Assembly (NCBI GenBank): GCA_026225565.1
Contig: JAMFTA010000063.1
Span: forward strand, 1 to 64,000
DNA from: Caulobacter sp.
GTDB taxonomy: Bacteria; Pseudomonadota; Alphaproteobacteria; Caulobacterales; Caulobacteraceae
Reading direction: 5' to 3'
DNA length: 64,000 bases
Shown here: piece by piece, positions 16,077 to 26,568 of the stretch
How positions within the stretch are numbered: the first letter of the stretch is position 1
Layout of the letters: each line of letters opens with the position of its first letter
Program-made: the position numbers and the translations under genes
The notes under the pieces: model-generated
What the model saw: only the letters and a program-made list of their open reading frames with translations
The model's database searches: none
What the model was told of the DNA's origin: nothing

Positions 16077-17258
16077 GTGACCAAGTACGACGTGGTGGTG
16101 ATCGGCGCGGGCGCCGCGGGCATGATGTGCGCGATCGAAGCGGGCAAGCGCGGCCGTCGGGTGCTGGTGGTCGATCACCTGCACACGGCGGGGGAAAAGA
16201 TACGCATTTCCGGTGGCGGGCGCTGCAATTTCACCAATCTGCGCACCTCAACGGGCGCCTTCCTGTCCCAGAACCCGCGCTTCGCCATCTCGGCGCTGAA
16301 GCGCTACACGCCGCAGAATTTCATCGCCCTGATCGAGCGTCACGGCATAGCCTGGCACGAGAAGATCCTTGGCCAGCTCTTCTGCGACGACTCGGCGCAA
16401 CAGATCATCGACATGCTGCTCGTGGAGATGAGCGACCATGGGGTCGCCCTGCGCCTGGGCGCCGCCGCTGAAAACATCGAGAAGACGGAGGAGGGCTTCG
16501 CCCTAACTGTCGGCGGCGGCGCGGTCGGCTGCGAATCGCTGGTGATCGCCACCGGCGGCAAGTCGATCCCCAAGATGGGCGCCACCGGCTTTGGCTATGA
16601 GATCGCTACTCGGTTTGGTCTAGCGGTGATCCCGACGCGGCCGGCGTTGGTGCCGCTCACCTTCGAGATCGGCCTCTTGGAGCGGCTCAGCGCCATCACC
16701 GGCGTGGCGGTGGACGTGCGCGTGAGCGCGGAGGACAAGACCCGCTTTGAGGAAGCCATGCTGTTCACCCACCGGGGGCTCTCCGGTCCGGCCATCCTGC
16801 AGATCTCCTCCTATTGGCGCGAGGGGCAGGCGATCACGGTGGATATGGCCCCAGGATTGGATTTCTTCGACGTGCTGCGCCGCCACCGCACCGAAACCGG
16901 CCGTCAGGCGCTGCAGAGCGTCTTGGCCCAATACCTCCCGCGCCGCCTCGCTCAGCATATCGCCGACACCGAGGGCGCTGCCGGCAATATCGCCGACGCC
17001 AACGATAAGCTCTTGCGCCGGATCGCGGACGCGGTGAACCGCTGGACCGTCAAGCCGGTGGGGTCGGAGGGATACCGCACGGCGGAAGTCACCCTCGGCG
17101 GCGTCGACACCGCCGGGCTCGATCAACGCACCATGCAGGCTCGGAGCGTGCCGGGGCTCTACTTCATCGGCGAGGTGGTGGACGTCACCGGCTGGCTCGG
17201 CGGCTATAATTTCCAATGGGCCTGGGCCAGCGGCTGGAGCGCCGGGCAGGCGGCCTGA
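16077..17258 (+). CDS. HI0933/YhiN-type FAD-dependent oxidoreductase
   Basis: 393 residues from GTG 16077 (N-terminus TKYDVVVIGAGAAGMMCAIEAGKRG, dinucleotide-binding motif). ISGGGRCNFTN, ATGGKSIPKMGATGFGYEIA, FTHRGLSGPAILQ and the closing GGYNFQWAWASGW are signatures of the BaiN/HI0933 family, flavoproteins of uncertain reaction. Some relatives reduce unsaturated bile-acid rings. GTG 16056 is an in-frame alternative start preceded by AGGGGCG. Divergent from the pseudouridine synthase gene. Confidence 0.92.
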   Translation: MTKYDVVVIGAGAAGMMCAIEAGKRGRRVLVVDHLHTAGEKIRISGGGRCNFTNLRTSTGAFLSQNPRFAISALKRYTPQNFIALIERHGIAWHEKILGQLFCDDSAQQIIDMLLVEMSDHGVALRLGAAAENIEKTEEGFALTVGGGAVGCESLVIATGGKSIPKMGATGFGYEIATRFGLAVIPTRPALVPLTFEIGLLERLSAITGVAVDVRVSAEDKTRFEEAMLFTHRGLSGPAILQISSYWREGQAITVDMAPGLDFFDVLRRHRTETGRQALQSVLAQYLPRRLAQHIADTEGAAGNIADANDKLLRRIADAVNRWTVKPVGSEGYRTAEVTLGGVDTAGLDQRTMQARSVPGLYFIGEVVDVTGWLGGYNFQWAWASGWSAGQAA

Positions 17259-17304
17259 TCCGACCTTGTCCATGCGCCCTCGGGCAGGGCTGCCCGCGGT
17301 CGCC

Positions 17305-18072
17305 TTACGTCCAACCCAAGGCCTCTTCGCCCCGTAAAATAGCGTCCGCTTCGAGGGTGTGCTTTCCACCGCCGCGCTCATGTATCACCAGGGGCGGCAA
17401 GAGCGCCAAGGGCGCCCGCCCCGTCTTGATCGCCCGCACCAAGACCCGCTTGGCCGGCTGATCGGCGAAAGGATGGATGGGCCGGATGCGGAAGGAGCCT
17501 GCGCCGGCGCCGAGCAGGGCGAGCAGGTCCGCCAGCCGGTCCGCGCGGTGGATGACCACGATGCGGCCGCCCTCGCGCACGGCCTTCAACAGGAACTGGG
17601 TCCAGGCCTCCAATCCCCCATCCGCCAGCCAGGCCTCGCGCTTGGCCGGGTGAGGGCCGCGCAGGCCGGTCGGGTCGTCGAAGAAGGGCGGATTGGCGAA
17701 GGCGGCGTCGAAGGGCGCAAGATCGAGGGCGGCGAATCGCCGATCCACGTCGCCCGCCACGGCTGCCGCCGTCGCGTCCATGGCGTTCAAGGTGATGTTG
17801 CGCTGGGCGAGAGCCAGGGCGGCCGCATCCCGCTCGACCCCTATGAATAGGCTCTGCGGCGCGCGGCGGGCGGCCTGCAACAAGGCCGCGCCGGGCCCAC
17901 AGCCCGCTTCGATAATCCGCTCGCCGGGCTGGCTATGGATGGCGGCGGCCAGCAGGGCGGCGTCCATCCCCGCCCGGTAGCCGACGGCAGGTTGCAGCAG
18001 CCGCACGCGACCGCCGAGCAGCAGGCTTTCCCGCACGTCCACCGCCTCCGATGGGATGAGATTGTTCGACAT
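17305..18072 (-). CDS. tRNA1(Val) (adenine-N6)-methyltransferase family protein
   Basis: 255 residues from the ATG at 18070-18072 (MSNNLIPSEAVDVRESLLLGG). SAM motif EAGCGPGAALLQ (55-66) and catalytic NPPFFDD (127-133) are typical of TrmN6/YfiC-type N6-adenine methyltransferases acting on RNA. The start region QPAVGYRAGMDAALLAAAI matches the family. It is divergent from the polyprenyl synthase gene with 94 bases between. Confidence 0.87.
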   Translation of the reverse strand: MSNNLIPSEAVDVRESLLLGGRVRLLQPAVGYRAGMDAALLAAAIHSQPGERIIEAGCGPGAALLQAARRAPQSLFIGVERDAAALALAQRNITLNAMDATAAAVAGDVDRRFAALDLAPFDAAFANPPFFDDPTGLRGPHPAKREAWLADGGLEAWTQFLLKAVREGGRIVVIHRADRLADLLALLGAGAGSFRIRPIHPFADQPAKRVLVRAIKTGRAPLALLPPLVIHERGGGKHTLEADAILRGEEALGWT

Positions 18073-18166
18073 GGCGCGGCGTAATCGAAGTCTATATGGA
18101 TGTTGGGCCGCGCATTGTGCGCAGCCTTGGCCCATCCGCGCCAGTCGGCGTGTGCAGGAGTTCGAC

Positions 18167-19177
18167 TTGGACGCACTGGTCGCGCCCGTCTCACGCCCCA
18201 AGGGGTCGGTGGAGCGTCTTGTCCGTCTGGCTGCGGCCGACATGGCGGCGGTGGACGCCTTGATCCGAGATCGGATGGATAGCCCGGTGCTGGTGATCCC
18301 GGCCTTGGCAGAGCATCTGATCGAAGCCGGCGGCAAGCGCCTGCGCCCGCTGCTCACCGTGGCGGCGGCGCGCCTTGCTGGCGCCAAAACCGAGGGGCAC
18401 CTGAAGCTGGCGGCGGCGGTGGAGTTCATTCACACCGCCACCCTTCTGCACGACGATGTGGTGGATGGCTCCGAGCGCCGGCGCGGCAAGGTGGCGGCGC
18501 ATTTGATCTGGGGCGCGGCCTCCAGCGTCTTGGTAGGCGATTTCCTGTTTGCGCGGGCCTTTGAGCTGATGGTGGAGACAGGGTCCTTGCCGGCGCTCGG
18601 CATCCTCGCCCGCGCCTCCCGGGTGATCGCCGAGGGCGAGGTGATGCAACTCACCGGCGCCCACGATATGAATTTGACCGAGGCGCTCTATCTGCAGATT
18701 ATTTCCGCCAAGACGGCGGAGCTTTTCGCGGCGGCGGCGGAAGCGGGGGCGACGGCGGCGAACGCCTCGCCGGCGGCGGTGGCCGGTCTGCGCGACTATG
18801 GGCTGAAATTGGGCTTGGCGTTCCAGCTGGTCGATGACGCCCTCGACTACGGCGGCGTTTCTGAAATGCTCGGTAAGGACGCCGGAGACGATTTCCGTGA
18901 AGGCAAGGCGACCTTGCCGTTGATCCTGGCCATCGCGCGCTCTGGGCCCAAGGAAGCCGCCTTCTGGATTCGCACCATCGATAGGCGCGAACAGACGGAG
19001 GGTGATTTTAAGCGCGCGCGGGAATTGGTGTTGGGTTCCGGTGCGGTGGAAAGCACCTTGCAATTCGCACAGGACCACGCCGAGGAGGCGAAAATGGCGC
19101 TCGGCCTGTTTCCCGCTGGCCCCTGGCGCGACGCCTTGTATGAACTGGCGGACTTTGCGGTTAGCCGCGCCGCTTAA
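18167..19177 (+). CDS. ispB: Polyprenyl (octaprenyl/decaprenyl-type) diphosphate synthase
   Basis: 336 residues starting at TTG 18167, chosen because AGGAG lies six bases upstream and the length equals the family norm. Upstream ATG/GTG codons are in frame but add non-conserved sequence. Both aspartate-rich motifs are visible: LLHDDVVDG (95-101) and LVDDALDYGG (221-230), plus GGKRLRPLL. It makes the long all-trans chain of ubiquinone by adding isopentenyl units. Chain length cannot be read from sequence. Confidence 0.92.
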   Translation: MDALVAPVSRPKGSVERLVRLAAADMAAVDALIRDRMDSPVLVIPALAEHLIEAGGKRLRPLLTVAAARLAGAKTEGHLKLAAAVEFIHTATLLHDDVVDGSERRRGKVAAHLIWGAASSVLVGDFLFARAFELMVETGSLPALGILARASRVIAEGEVMQLTGAHDMNLTEALYLQIISAKTAELFAAAAEAGATAANASPAAVAGLRDYGLKLGLAFQLVDDALDYGGVSEMLGKDAGDDFREGKATLPLILAIARSGPKEAAFWIRTIDRREQTEGDFKRARELVLGSGAVESTLQFAQDHAEEAKMALGLFPAGPWRDALYELADFAVSRAA

Positions 19178-19268
19178 TCGTGGCGCGCACGGCTCGGTTT
19201 AGCGAAGACCGCCAGACCGAGCCCCAGACAAAGCCTTAGAGGGCGATCGAAATTCGATAGGCAGACCT

Positions 19269-19547
19269 TTAGTAGCCGCGGTGGTAGTAGGTGCGGCGGC
19301 TCGAGTAATGGCGATAATGCTTGTGGTGGTTGCTGACGGCGTTGCCGATCAGGGCGCCGCCGGCCGCGCCGATCAGGGTGCCGCCCACGCTGCCGTGGGT
19401 CAGGAGCGCGCCGGCGCCGGCGCCCGCCGCGCCGCCCAAGAGGGTGTTGCGGCCTTGCTCGCTGGCCATCGAGATCGACGGGGCGGCGACGCCGATGCTG
19501 AGGGCCGCCACGGCGGCTAAGCTGGCGATTTTAGTTACGATGGTCAT
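19269..19547 (-). CDS. Glycine-zipper envelope protein
   Basis: 92 residues. A signal peptide (KIASLAAVAALSIGVAAPSISMA) is followed by a glycine-zipper stretch GGAAGAGAGALLTHGSVGGT...GAAGGALIGNAV, then a His/Tyr/Arg-rich tail (HHKHYRHYSSRRTYYHRGY). Glycine-zipper 2TM proteins sit in or span the outer membrane or periplasm; the basic aromatic tail could bind metal or surface polysaccharide. Function unknown. Confidence 0.82.
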   Translation of the reverse strand: MTIVTKIASLAAVAALSIGVAAPSISMASEQGRNTLLGGAAGAGAGALLTHGSVGGTLIGAAGGALIGNAVSNHHKHYRHYSSRRTYYHRGY

Positions 19548-19608
19548 GGGGGACTCCAGTCTTGTTATCTTGGGTGAAGAACGCTGAGCTTGGCTATTAC
19601 GTTCCCGA

Positions 19609-20649
19609 TCAGCGGTAGCGACGTCGAAATAGGAACCAGGCGGCGCCCGTCGCCGCTGCGGCGATGAGGAAGCCGGCGATCTGCACCGCCGGGCCGGCGG
19701 TCAGGAGGACGAGGGCTATGGCGGCGTAGAGCGTCATGATTCCATAAGCCCACACCGCCAGCCGAACATGGGAGCCGCCGCTGTGGGCGAGCCAGCGCTG
19801 GTAGAGGTGCTCGCTGTGGGCGTCCAGCAGCCGCTTTCCCTCCCGCGCCCGGCTGAGCAGGGTTAGCAGCACGTCCACGAGGAAGGGCAGGAGGGCCAGG
19901 GGGACGAACTGAAGGTAGACCGATCCGTGTCCGCCAGCGCCAGCGCCGATCACCGCCAGGGCGGCCAGAAGGAAGCTGGAGAAGACCGCGCCGGCGTCGC
20001 CCTGGAACAGCAGGGCCTTGGGAAAATTCCACGGCATGAAGCCGATCCCCGCCATCGCCGTCGCCAGGGCGGCGACTGCCAGCGCTGGATCGCCGCCCGC
20101 AAAGGCGGCTGCGGCGAAGGCCAGGAGGGCGATGGCCGCCGCGCCCGAGGCCAGGCCGTTGGCCCCGTCCATGAAGTTGACGGCGTTGGTGACCACCACC
20201 AGCCAGAGCGCAGTACCGATCACCCCGACGACGGGGCCGATCGGCAAGGCGAGGCGAGCGGTGATGGGAATGGCGTCGATGTGGGCGCCGGCTGCGGCGA
20301 AGGCCACGGATAGAACGATTTGGATCGCTAGCTTCAGCTTGGCGCCGAGGTCGAACAGATCGTCCAGCGCCCCGATCAGGCCAAGCAGCGCCGCGAAACC
20401 GAGGGCGGCGGCGATCCTACCGAGTTCCGCGGAGGGCGCGGGGGCCAGAGTGGCGAAGGTCAGGAGACCGAGCGCCGTTCCGGCGATGACGCCCAGGCCG
20501 CCTGCCGTGGGGGTCGGCGTCTTGTGAGCGCCCCGGTCGCGCGGGCGATCCACCGGCCCCGCCCAGGCGACGACGCCAGACAGCGCCGCCGACACCGCCA
20601 GAGACGCGGCGGCGGCGATGACGGCGGCGCCGGCGAGGGTCACCGGCAA
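19609..20649 (-). CDS. WecA/MraY-like polyprenyl-phosphate sugar-1-phosphate transferase
   Basis: 346-residue multi-helix membrane protein. It has the family's cytoplasmic motifs: HKTPTPTAGG near the N-terminus, ALDDLFDLG (Asp96/97), TNAVNFMDGANGLA (154-167), FQGDAGAVF and DAHSEHLYQRW. This matches the WecA/WbpL branch, which starts O-antigen or other surface polysaccharide synthesis by attaching a HexNAc-1-phosphate to undecaprenyl phosphate, rather than MraY, which is separately present at 31219. The start is seven bases upstream of nothing else conserved; aatA ends upstream of it with an eight-base gap to 20657, so they may be co-transcribed. Confidence 0.9.
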   Translation of the reverse strand: MPVTLAGAAVIAAAASLAVSAALSGVVAWAGPVDRPRDRGAHKTPTPTAGGLGVIAGTALGLLTFATLAPAPSAELGRIAAALGFAALLGLIGALDDLFDLGAKLKLAIQIVLSVAFAAAGAHIDAIPITARLALPIGPVVGVIGTALWLVVVTNAVNFMDGANGLASGAAAIALLAFAAAAFAGGDPALAVAALATAMAGIGFMPWNFPKALLFQGDAGAVFSSFLLAALAVIGAGAGGHGSVYLQFVPLALLPFLVDVLLTLLSRAREGKRLLDAHSEHLYQRWLAHSGGSHVRLAVWAYGIMTLYAAIALVLLTAGPAVQIAGFLIAAAATGAAWFLFRRRYR

Positions 20650-20656
20650 GCCGGCC

Positions 20657-22000
<1,344 letters not shown>

Positions 22001-22702
22001 CTACTGTGGCCCGCGCAGAGCGTCGACGACCGGCGCGGCCTTGGGTTGATCGGCTGGCGGTGCGTCAGCAGGCGCCGCTTCGGGCGCTGCAGGGGCGGAC
22101 GCCGCGGCCTCGGACTTCAGCGCTTCGCCGAACAGGCTGGCATGATCGTAGAGGCGCTTGGCGGCCTTTTCGCAGGCGGGCGGCACTTCCCAGTTGCCCC
22201 AGTCGACCATGCGCCAGATGGGCGCCTTATTGCGGGTCGGACCCCAGATCTTGTAGCCCTGCAACTCGGCTTCGACGCCCTTCTGGTGGATGGCCACGGG
22301 GCTGGCCTTCTCTGCGGCCAGCAGGGCCTTTTCATACAAGGCCAGATAACGACGGTGCTCCTTGGCGATGGCGACGTCGGAGGCCTTGCGCTGGGCGGCC
22401 TTCGCCTTGCCCTCGAGGGAATCCATGTCCTTCTCGACGATGGGGTCGAGCTCCACCTGTCCCGATAGGGCGCCATGGCACCAGGCGACCAGGCCATAAT
22501 CGTCCTTGGGCGCGCCGTCGGGCAGGGCGTCTTCCATCTGGACTTCGGTCAGCGGCTTGGGATCGACGGCGGGTGTCGCGGCTGGCTCGTGGGGCGCGCT
22601 GGCGGCGATGGGCTGATCGGCGGTCGATTGATCCACGGGCGATGAAGCCGCCGGCTCGACGCCGGTAAGAGCCAGGGCGAAAAGAAGCGCGAACGCCATC
22701 AT
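22001..22702 (-). CDS. Uncharacterised exported protein, Ala/Pro-rich C-terminus
   Basis: 233 residues from tandem ATGs at 22697-22702 preceded by GGAAG. It has a signal peptide (MAFALLFALALTGVEPAASS), a low-complexity linker, then a conserved-looking central domain (DYGLVAWCHGALSGQVELD, Lys/Ala-rich helix, IWGPTRNKAPIWRMVDWGNWEVPPACEKAAKRLY) containing two cysteines, and an Ala/Pro/Asp tail. I do not recognise the family. It is probably periplasmic. The frame stays open upstream, but that part lacks coding character. Confidence 0.75.
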   Translation of the reverse strand: MMAFALLFALALTGVEPAASSPVDQSTADQPIAASAPHEPAATPAVDPKPLTEVQMEDALPDGAPKDDYGLVAWCHGALSGQVELDPIVEKDMDSLEGKAKAAQRKASDVAIAKEHRRYLALYEKALLAAEKASPVAIHQKGVEAELQGYKIWGPTRNKAPIWRMVDWGNWEVPPACEKAAKRLYDHASLFGEALKSEAAASAPAAPEAAPADAPPADQPKAAPVVDALRGPQ

Positions 22703-22962
22703 AGGTCTTCCAAAACGGGGGCCGAGCGCGGATGGCCCAAAGGTCTGCAGGGATGCTGCAGGGGGCGTTTCTTTAGCCAAGCGCAGACCTGTGAACAATC
22801 GCTCAGGCTTGGGGCAATGGTGTGGCGGCTCGAAAAACATGCACTGATGCAGGAAAGTTGCGCGCGGGCGCCGTGCGTATTGACGCGCGCGCCTGCGGCT
22901 CCGACATTGCAGGGAAGCCGGACGATCCGTCCCGCGAGCGGATCCTAACCAGGGAGCGTGCA
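22703..22962. other. Divergent intergenic region with a distant inverted repeat
   Basis: 260 bases between two divergent genes. AGGTCTGC at 22741-22748 is matched by GCAGACCT at 22783-22790 (perfect, 34-base spacing), which could form a hairpin in the leader of the reverse-strand gene or be an operator. Nothing else was recognised. Confidence 0.4.
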
Positions 22963-23292
22963 ATGGTCAGCCATTTGCGACTGAAAGAGATGGGCGCCGC
23001 TCTGGACGGAGCCAGATCGCCGGGCGTAGCGCGGGTCACCCTCGCTGGCCTGACCGGTTCCTTGGCCACGGTGACGGCCCTGGCTGTCGGTTCGGTGCTC
23101 GCCCTGATGTTCGCCGCCACCCTGGCGGTGGTGTTGGTGCTGGCCGTATGCCTTGCGGCGGTCGCCGCGACGGCTTGGCGGTTTCAACGAAGGGCGTTGC
23201 GGCGCGGCCCCCTCGGCGCGGGCGGCCCGGTGATCGAGGCGCACAAGGTCGGCCACTCCTGGGTCGCCTACGGCTGGGACCGCCAGGCCTAG
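22963..23292 (+). CDS. Small membrane protein, two predicted helices
   Basis: 109 residues from an ATG with a strong AGGGAG site. After about 25 polar residues come two hydrophobic stretches (VTLAGLTGSLATVTALAVGS and LALMFAATLAVVLVLAVCLA) forming a hairpin, then a basic segment (WRFQRRALRRG) and a terminal VIEAHKVGHSWVAYGWDRQA. No family recognised. It is followed after 53 bases by an amidase gene on the same strand, which invites comparison with holin-lysin pairs, but no phage genes are near. Confidence 0.72.
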   Translation: MVSHLRLKEMGAALDGARSPGVARVTLAGLTGSLATVTALAVGSVLALMFAATLAVVLVLAVCLAAVAATAWRFQRRALRRGPLGAGGPVIEAHKVGHSWVAYGWDRQA

Positions 23293-23345
23293 CGCCCAGG
23301 CCTCCCCGCCCTTGCCTTGGCGGCGGTTTCCACCGATAGGCGGCC

Positions 23346-24071
23346 ATGCCTTGCATGATCGACGCGCCGTCCCCCAATTTCGACGCCCGCACGGCGCCGC
23401 CTTCCATGCTGGTGCTGCATTATACCGGCATGGCCACCGGCGAGGCGGCCCTGGTCCGCCTGCGCGATCCTGCGGCCAAGGTTTCGGCCCACTACATGAT
23501 CGAGGAGGACGGGACTTCCTACGCCCTGGTGCCAGAGGAGCGGCGGGCCTGGCACGCCGGGGTCTCCTACTGGCGGGGCGAGCGCGACCTGAACGGCGCC
23601 TCGGTGGGGATCGAGTTGGTCAATCCCGGCCACGAGCACGGCTATCGCTGGTTCCCAGAGGCGCAGATCGAGGCTCTGATCGTCCTGATCGGCGAGATCC
23701 GCGGCCGCTGGATCATCCCCGACCACAATATCCTCGGCCATTCCGACATCGCTCCCGATCGCAAGCAGGACCCAGGGGAACGCTTCCCCTGGGCGCGTCT
23801 GCACCAGGCCGGCCACGGGATCTGGGTTCCGCCGCAGGTGGCGCCCGGCGCCGCCCTGCACGAGGGCGACGAGGGGGTGGGCGTGTTCGCCCTGCAGGCG
23901 GGGCTCAATCGGCTTGGCTATGAAAGCCCTCCGTCCGGCCAGTTCGACGCCCATACCCGCGCGCTGGTCGTCGCCTTCCAGCGCCACTGGCGTCCAGAGG
24001 TCTGCGACGGGGCGGCGGATGGGGAGACCCGCGCCACCCTGATGGCCGTGTTGCGGGCGGCGGCGGAGTAG
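23346..24071 (+). CDS. N-acetylmuramoyl-L-alanine amidase (AmiD-like) with peptidoglycan-binding domain
   Basis: 241 residues. Amidase_2/PGRP domain (about 15-150): LVLHYTGMATGE with the first zinc His, WHAGVSYWRGERDLNGASVGIEL, and LGHSDIAPDRKQDPGERFPW with further zinc and catalytic residues. A C-terminal PG_binding_1 helix bundle (VFALQAGLNRLGYESPPSGQFD...VVAFQRHW) follows. It cleaves the amide between MurNAc and the stem peptide and would feed the AmgK/MurU salvage genes found at 56-58 kb. No signal peptide is obvious; ATG 23355 is an alternative start. Confidence 0.92.
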   Translation: MPCMIDAPSPNFDARTAPPSMLVLHYTGMATGEAALVRLRDPAAKVSAHYMIEEDGTSYALVPEERRAWHAGVSYWRGERDLNGASVGIELVNPGHEHGYRWFPEAQIEALIVLIGEIRGRWIIPDHNILGHSDIAPDRKQDPGERFPWARLHQAGHGIWVPPQVAPGAALHEGDEGVGVFALQAGLNRLGYESPPSGQFDAHTRALVVAFQRHWRPEVCDGAADGETRATLMAVLRAAAE

Positions 24072-24141
24072 TCTTTGCAATTGGATTGAGATGGGATCGG
24101 CGGCTTGACCCCGCTCGCCGCCTCCCTCACCCTGGCGGGGA

Positions 24142-24539
24142 GCCAGACGGCTGGGCGATCGCGGTTCCTCTCCTCGCGGGAGGGGTCGAGGAAAGTCCGG
24201 GCTCCACAGCGACAAGGTGGCGGATAACGACCGCCGGGGGCGACCCCAGGGATAGCGCCACAGAAAGTAAACCGCCCTCGGTTTCGATCGAAGGTAAGGG
24301 TGAAAGGGTGGGGTAAGAGCCCACCGCGGACCGGGCGACCGGGACGGCATGGCAAGCCCCGCCTGGAGCAAGACCGAATAGGGAGAGCGCGCCAGGGCCC
24401 AGGTTCTGGCAGGGTCGTCGCTGATCCGAGCTCTCCGGGTTGGTCGCGAGAACCGTTCAGCAATGGGCGGTCCAGAGGAATGATCGTCGCGCCTTTTTTC
24501 GGAAAGGCGGCACAGAACCCGGCTTACAGGCCGTCTGGC
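24142..24539 (+). ncRNA. rnpB: RNase P RNA (class A)
   Basis: Catalytic RNA of RNase P, which matures tRNA 5' ends. Conserved regions in order: GAGGAAAGTCCGGGCTCC near 24189, ACAGAAA near 24261, GGTAAGGGTGAAA near 24293, AGACCGAATAGG near 24370, and ACAGAACCCGGCTTACAGGC near 24510-24530. Ends are set by P1 pairing of GCCAGACGG (24142-24150) with CCGTCTGGC (24531-24539). Size of about 398 nt is normal for alphaproteobacteria. Confidence 0.95.
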
Positions 24540-24654
24540 TCAACAATTTCAATGTTTTAAGAGATTTCTCAGGGATAGGCGCGCAGGGTGCGCAAATTTG
24601 TTCTATGTATGTTCCGTTAATAACTTGTGAACCAAATACAGCCAGTTATCGCAG

Positions 24655-24688
24655 CCCACTTAGTGTCATTGTATCCCAATTGATCCCA
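24655..24688. promoter_or_regulatory. Putative MraZ boxes upstream of mraZ
   Basis: CCCA occurs at 24655, 24675 and 24685 (TGGG on the reverse strand), i.e. on a strict 10-base grid with one position missing at 24665. MraZ proteins of other bacteria bind TGGGN repeats separated by 5 bases in front of their own operon. The boxes lie 80-113 bases upstream of the mraZ start. The rest of the 227-base rnpB-mraZ gap is AT-rich (24590-24650) and presumably holds the dcw promoter. Confidence 0.55.
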
Positions 24689-24767
24689 TGTTAACCCTGT
24701 CGTGGGGCGCATGAGGAGATCTGTGTCCCGCGACCGGTCCGGGCAGGCCGATGAGGGGTAGGCGGGC

Positions 24768-25247
24768 GTGTTTCTCGCGACGTTTGAGAAGCAGTTGGAC
24801 GCAAAACGGCGCATCGTCGTGCCGGCGGAATTCCGCGCTCTGGTCGCTGGCCCCTTCGACGGCGTGTTCTGCTTTCCTTCGATCGCCGCCGACTGCCTGG
24901 AGGGGGGCGGCCAGCCTCTGTTCCAGCATTATCAAGGGCTGATCGGCGAGCTGCCGTTCGGCGATCCTTTGCGCGACGCGTTGGAGACGGTGGTGCTCGG
25001 GGGCATGAACCGGCTCGGCTTCGACACCGCCGGCAGAATCACTCTGCCGGACGAACTCTGTCAGCAGTTCGGTCTGACCGACTGGGTGACGGTGGTCGGG
25101 CTCGGCGACCGGTTCCAGATCTGGGAGCGGGAAGCCTTCCGCGTCCACCGCGCCGCCCAGCGCCTGGTGGCGCGCGAGGGTTTGGCCAATCTGAGATTGC
25201 AGCAGCGGGCGGCTCTGCCGTCTGTGGCCGCCGGGGGGGCGGCATGA
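24768..25247 (+). CDS. mraZ: Transcriptional regulator MraZ
   Basis: 159 residues from GTG, preceded by AGGGGTAGGCGG. Two SpoVT-AbrB-like halves: [23 protein letters not shown] and [25 protein letters not shown]. MraZ forms rings that bind DNA and repress the division cluster, and it antagonises the neighbouring methyltransferase RsmH in other bacteria. First gene of the cluster; its stop overlaps the rsmH start (ATGA). Confidence 0.96.
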   Translation: MFLATFEKQLDAKRRIVVPAEFRALVAGPFDGVFCFPSIAADCLEGGGQPLFQHYQGLIGELPFGDPLRDALETVVLGGMNRLGFDTAGRITLPDELCQQFGLTDWVTVVGLGDRFQIWEREAFRVHRAAQRLVAREGLANLRLQQRAALPSVAAGGAA

Positions 25248-26215
25248 CGGCCATATCGCCACATGTCCCGGTGCTGTTGGCCGAGGTGCTGGAGGCCATG
25301 GCCCCCGCGCCCGGCGCCGATCTGATTGACGCCACCTTTGGCGCGGGAGGCTATGCCAGAGCCCTTTTGCAGGCCGGCGCCAGCGTTACAGCCTTCGATC
25401 GGGACCCGACCGCGACCCTTTTCGCCGAGACCGTGAGCCACGACTATCCGGGCAAATTTCGCTTCATTTCTCGTCGATTTTCTGAACTGGAGGCGGGACT
25501 AAAGGACGCGGCGGCCGAAAACGCCCCCAAAATGGGTTACAACGGGATCGTTTTCGATCTCGGCGTCTCGTCCATGCAGCTTGATGAGGCCGAGCGCGGC
25601 TTTTCTTTCATGCGGGATGGACCACTGGACATGCGAATGGGCGCGGACGGGCCTTCAGCGGCCGATCTGGTTAACCATGAGGCCGAGGCCGACCTCGCCC
25701 ACATCATCTGGCTCTATGGCGAGGAGCGCAAATCGCGCCGCATCGCCTCGGCCCTGGTGCGCCGACGGGCGGAGCGGCCGTTCACCACCACTCTGGATCT
25801 GGCGGAGGTGGTCGAGAAGGCGCTCGGCGGACGTCGCGGCGCCCCCACCCATCCGGCCACCCGCACCTTCCAGGCCCTGCGCATCGCCGTCAACGAGGAG
25901 TTGACCGAGCTGGAGGCGGCGCTGGACGCGGCCGAGCGGAGTCTGGTCGAGGGCGGGCGGTTGGTGGTGGTCACCTTCCATTCGTTGGAGGACCGCATCG
26001 TCAAGGCCTTCATGACCGCCCGCTCGGGGCGTCTGCCGGGGGGCTCGCGCCACCGGCCGCCCGAGGCCCAGGGGCCGCGCCCCACCTTCACCCTTTTATT
26101 CAACGGCGCGCAAAGTCCGGGGGAGGCGGAGCTGTCCGCCAACCCCCGCGCACGCTCGGCCAAGCTGCGCGCCGCCGTCCGCACCGACGCCCTCGCCTGG
26201 AGGGTCGCCGCATGA
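25244..26215 (+). CDS. rsmH: 16S rRNA (cytosine(1402)-N4)-methyltransferase
   Basis: 323 residues. SAM-binding [17 protein letters not shown] near residue 28, then [29 protein letters not shown] and [15 protein letters not shown] are the family blocks (MraW). It methylates C1402 of 16S rRNA in the decoding centre. Overlaps mraZ and ftsL by four bases each. Confidence 0.97.
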   Translation: MTAISPHVPVLLAEVLEAMAPAPGADLIDATFGAGGYARALLQAGASVTAFDRDPTATLFAETVSHDYPGKFRFISRRFSELEAGLKDAAAENAPKMGYNGIVFDLGVSSMQLDEAERGFSFMRDGPLDMRMGADGPSAADLVNHEAEADLAHIIWLYGEERKSRRIASALVRRRAERPFTTTLDLAEVVEKALGGRRGAPTHPATRTFQALRIAVNEELTELEAALDAAERSLVEGGRLVVVTFHSLEDRIVKAFMTARSGRLPGGSRHRPPEAQGPRPTFTLLFNGAQSPGEAELSANPRARSAKLRAAVRTDALAWRVAA

Positions 26216-26568
26216 GCCCGCTCGCGTCCGTGGCTCGCTTCTTCAGAAGCCTATTCGAGCGCCGGGTCCGCGGCGTCAGGGTGGTGGAGGCCGCCGGCTT
26301 CGCCTCCCTGGTCGTCCTGGTGCTCGGGGTCTACTTCGCCAAGGCCGGAGCTGGGGCGGAGGGCGCGCAGATCGCTGACACCACCCGTCAGATCGCCACG
26401 GAAGAGCAAAGGGTGCGTCTCCTCCGCGCCGAGTTGTCGCGCCTGGAGGCGCCCGAACGGTTGGAGCGGCTTTCCACCCAGTACCTCGGCATGGCTCCCG
26501 CCACGCCCAAGCAGGAAGCAGTCCCCGACGCCCTGGCCAATCTGGCTCATCCGGGAGTGGCCCGATGA
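26212..26568 (+). CDS. ftsL: Cell division protein FtsL
   Basis: 118 residues. Short cytoplasmic N-terminus, one membrane helix ([18 protein letters not shown], about 31-48), then a periplasmic coiled coil ([35 protein letters not shown]) and the alphaproteobacterial [11 protein letters not shown]. It bridges FtsQ/FtsB to FtsW/FtsI in the divisome. Identified by size, topology and position between rsmH and ftsI. Four-base overlaps on both sides. Confidence 0.93.
   Translation: MSPLASVARFFRSLFERRVRGVRVVEAAGFASLVVLVLGVYFAKAGAGAEGAQIADTTRQIATEEQRVRLLRAELSRLEAPERLERLSTQYLGMAPATPKQEAVPDALANLAHPGVAR

Noticed and set aside
19609-20649. Second mraY
   Set aside because: Motifs (NAVNFMDG, DAHSEHLYQRW) place it in the WecA/WbpL branch, and the true mraY is in the dcw cluster.
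22963-24071. Holin-endolysin-like pair (two-helix small protein followed by amidase)
   Set aside because: The amidase matches housekeeping AmiD-type enzymes with a PG-binding domain, and no other phage gene, integrase or att site is nearby.
24072-24141. Promoter of rnpB (TTGACC at 24105-24110)
   Set aside because: A -35-like hexamer is present, but the sequence 17 bases on (CACCCT) is a poor -10, so no promoter is claimed.
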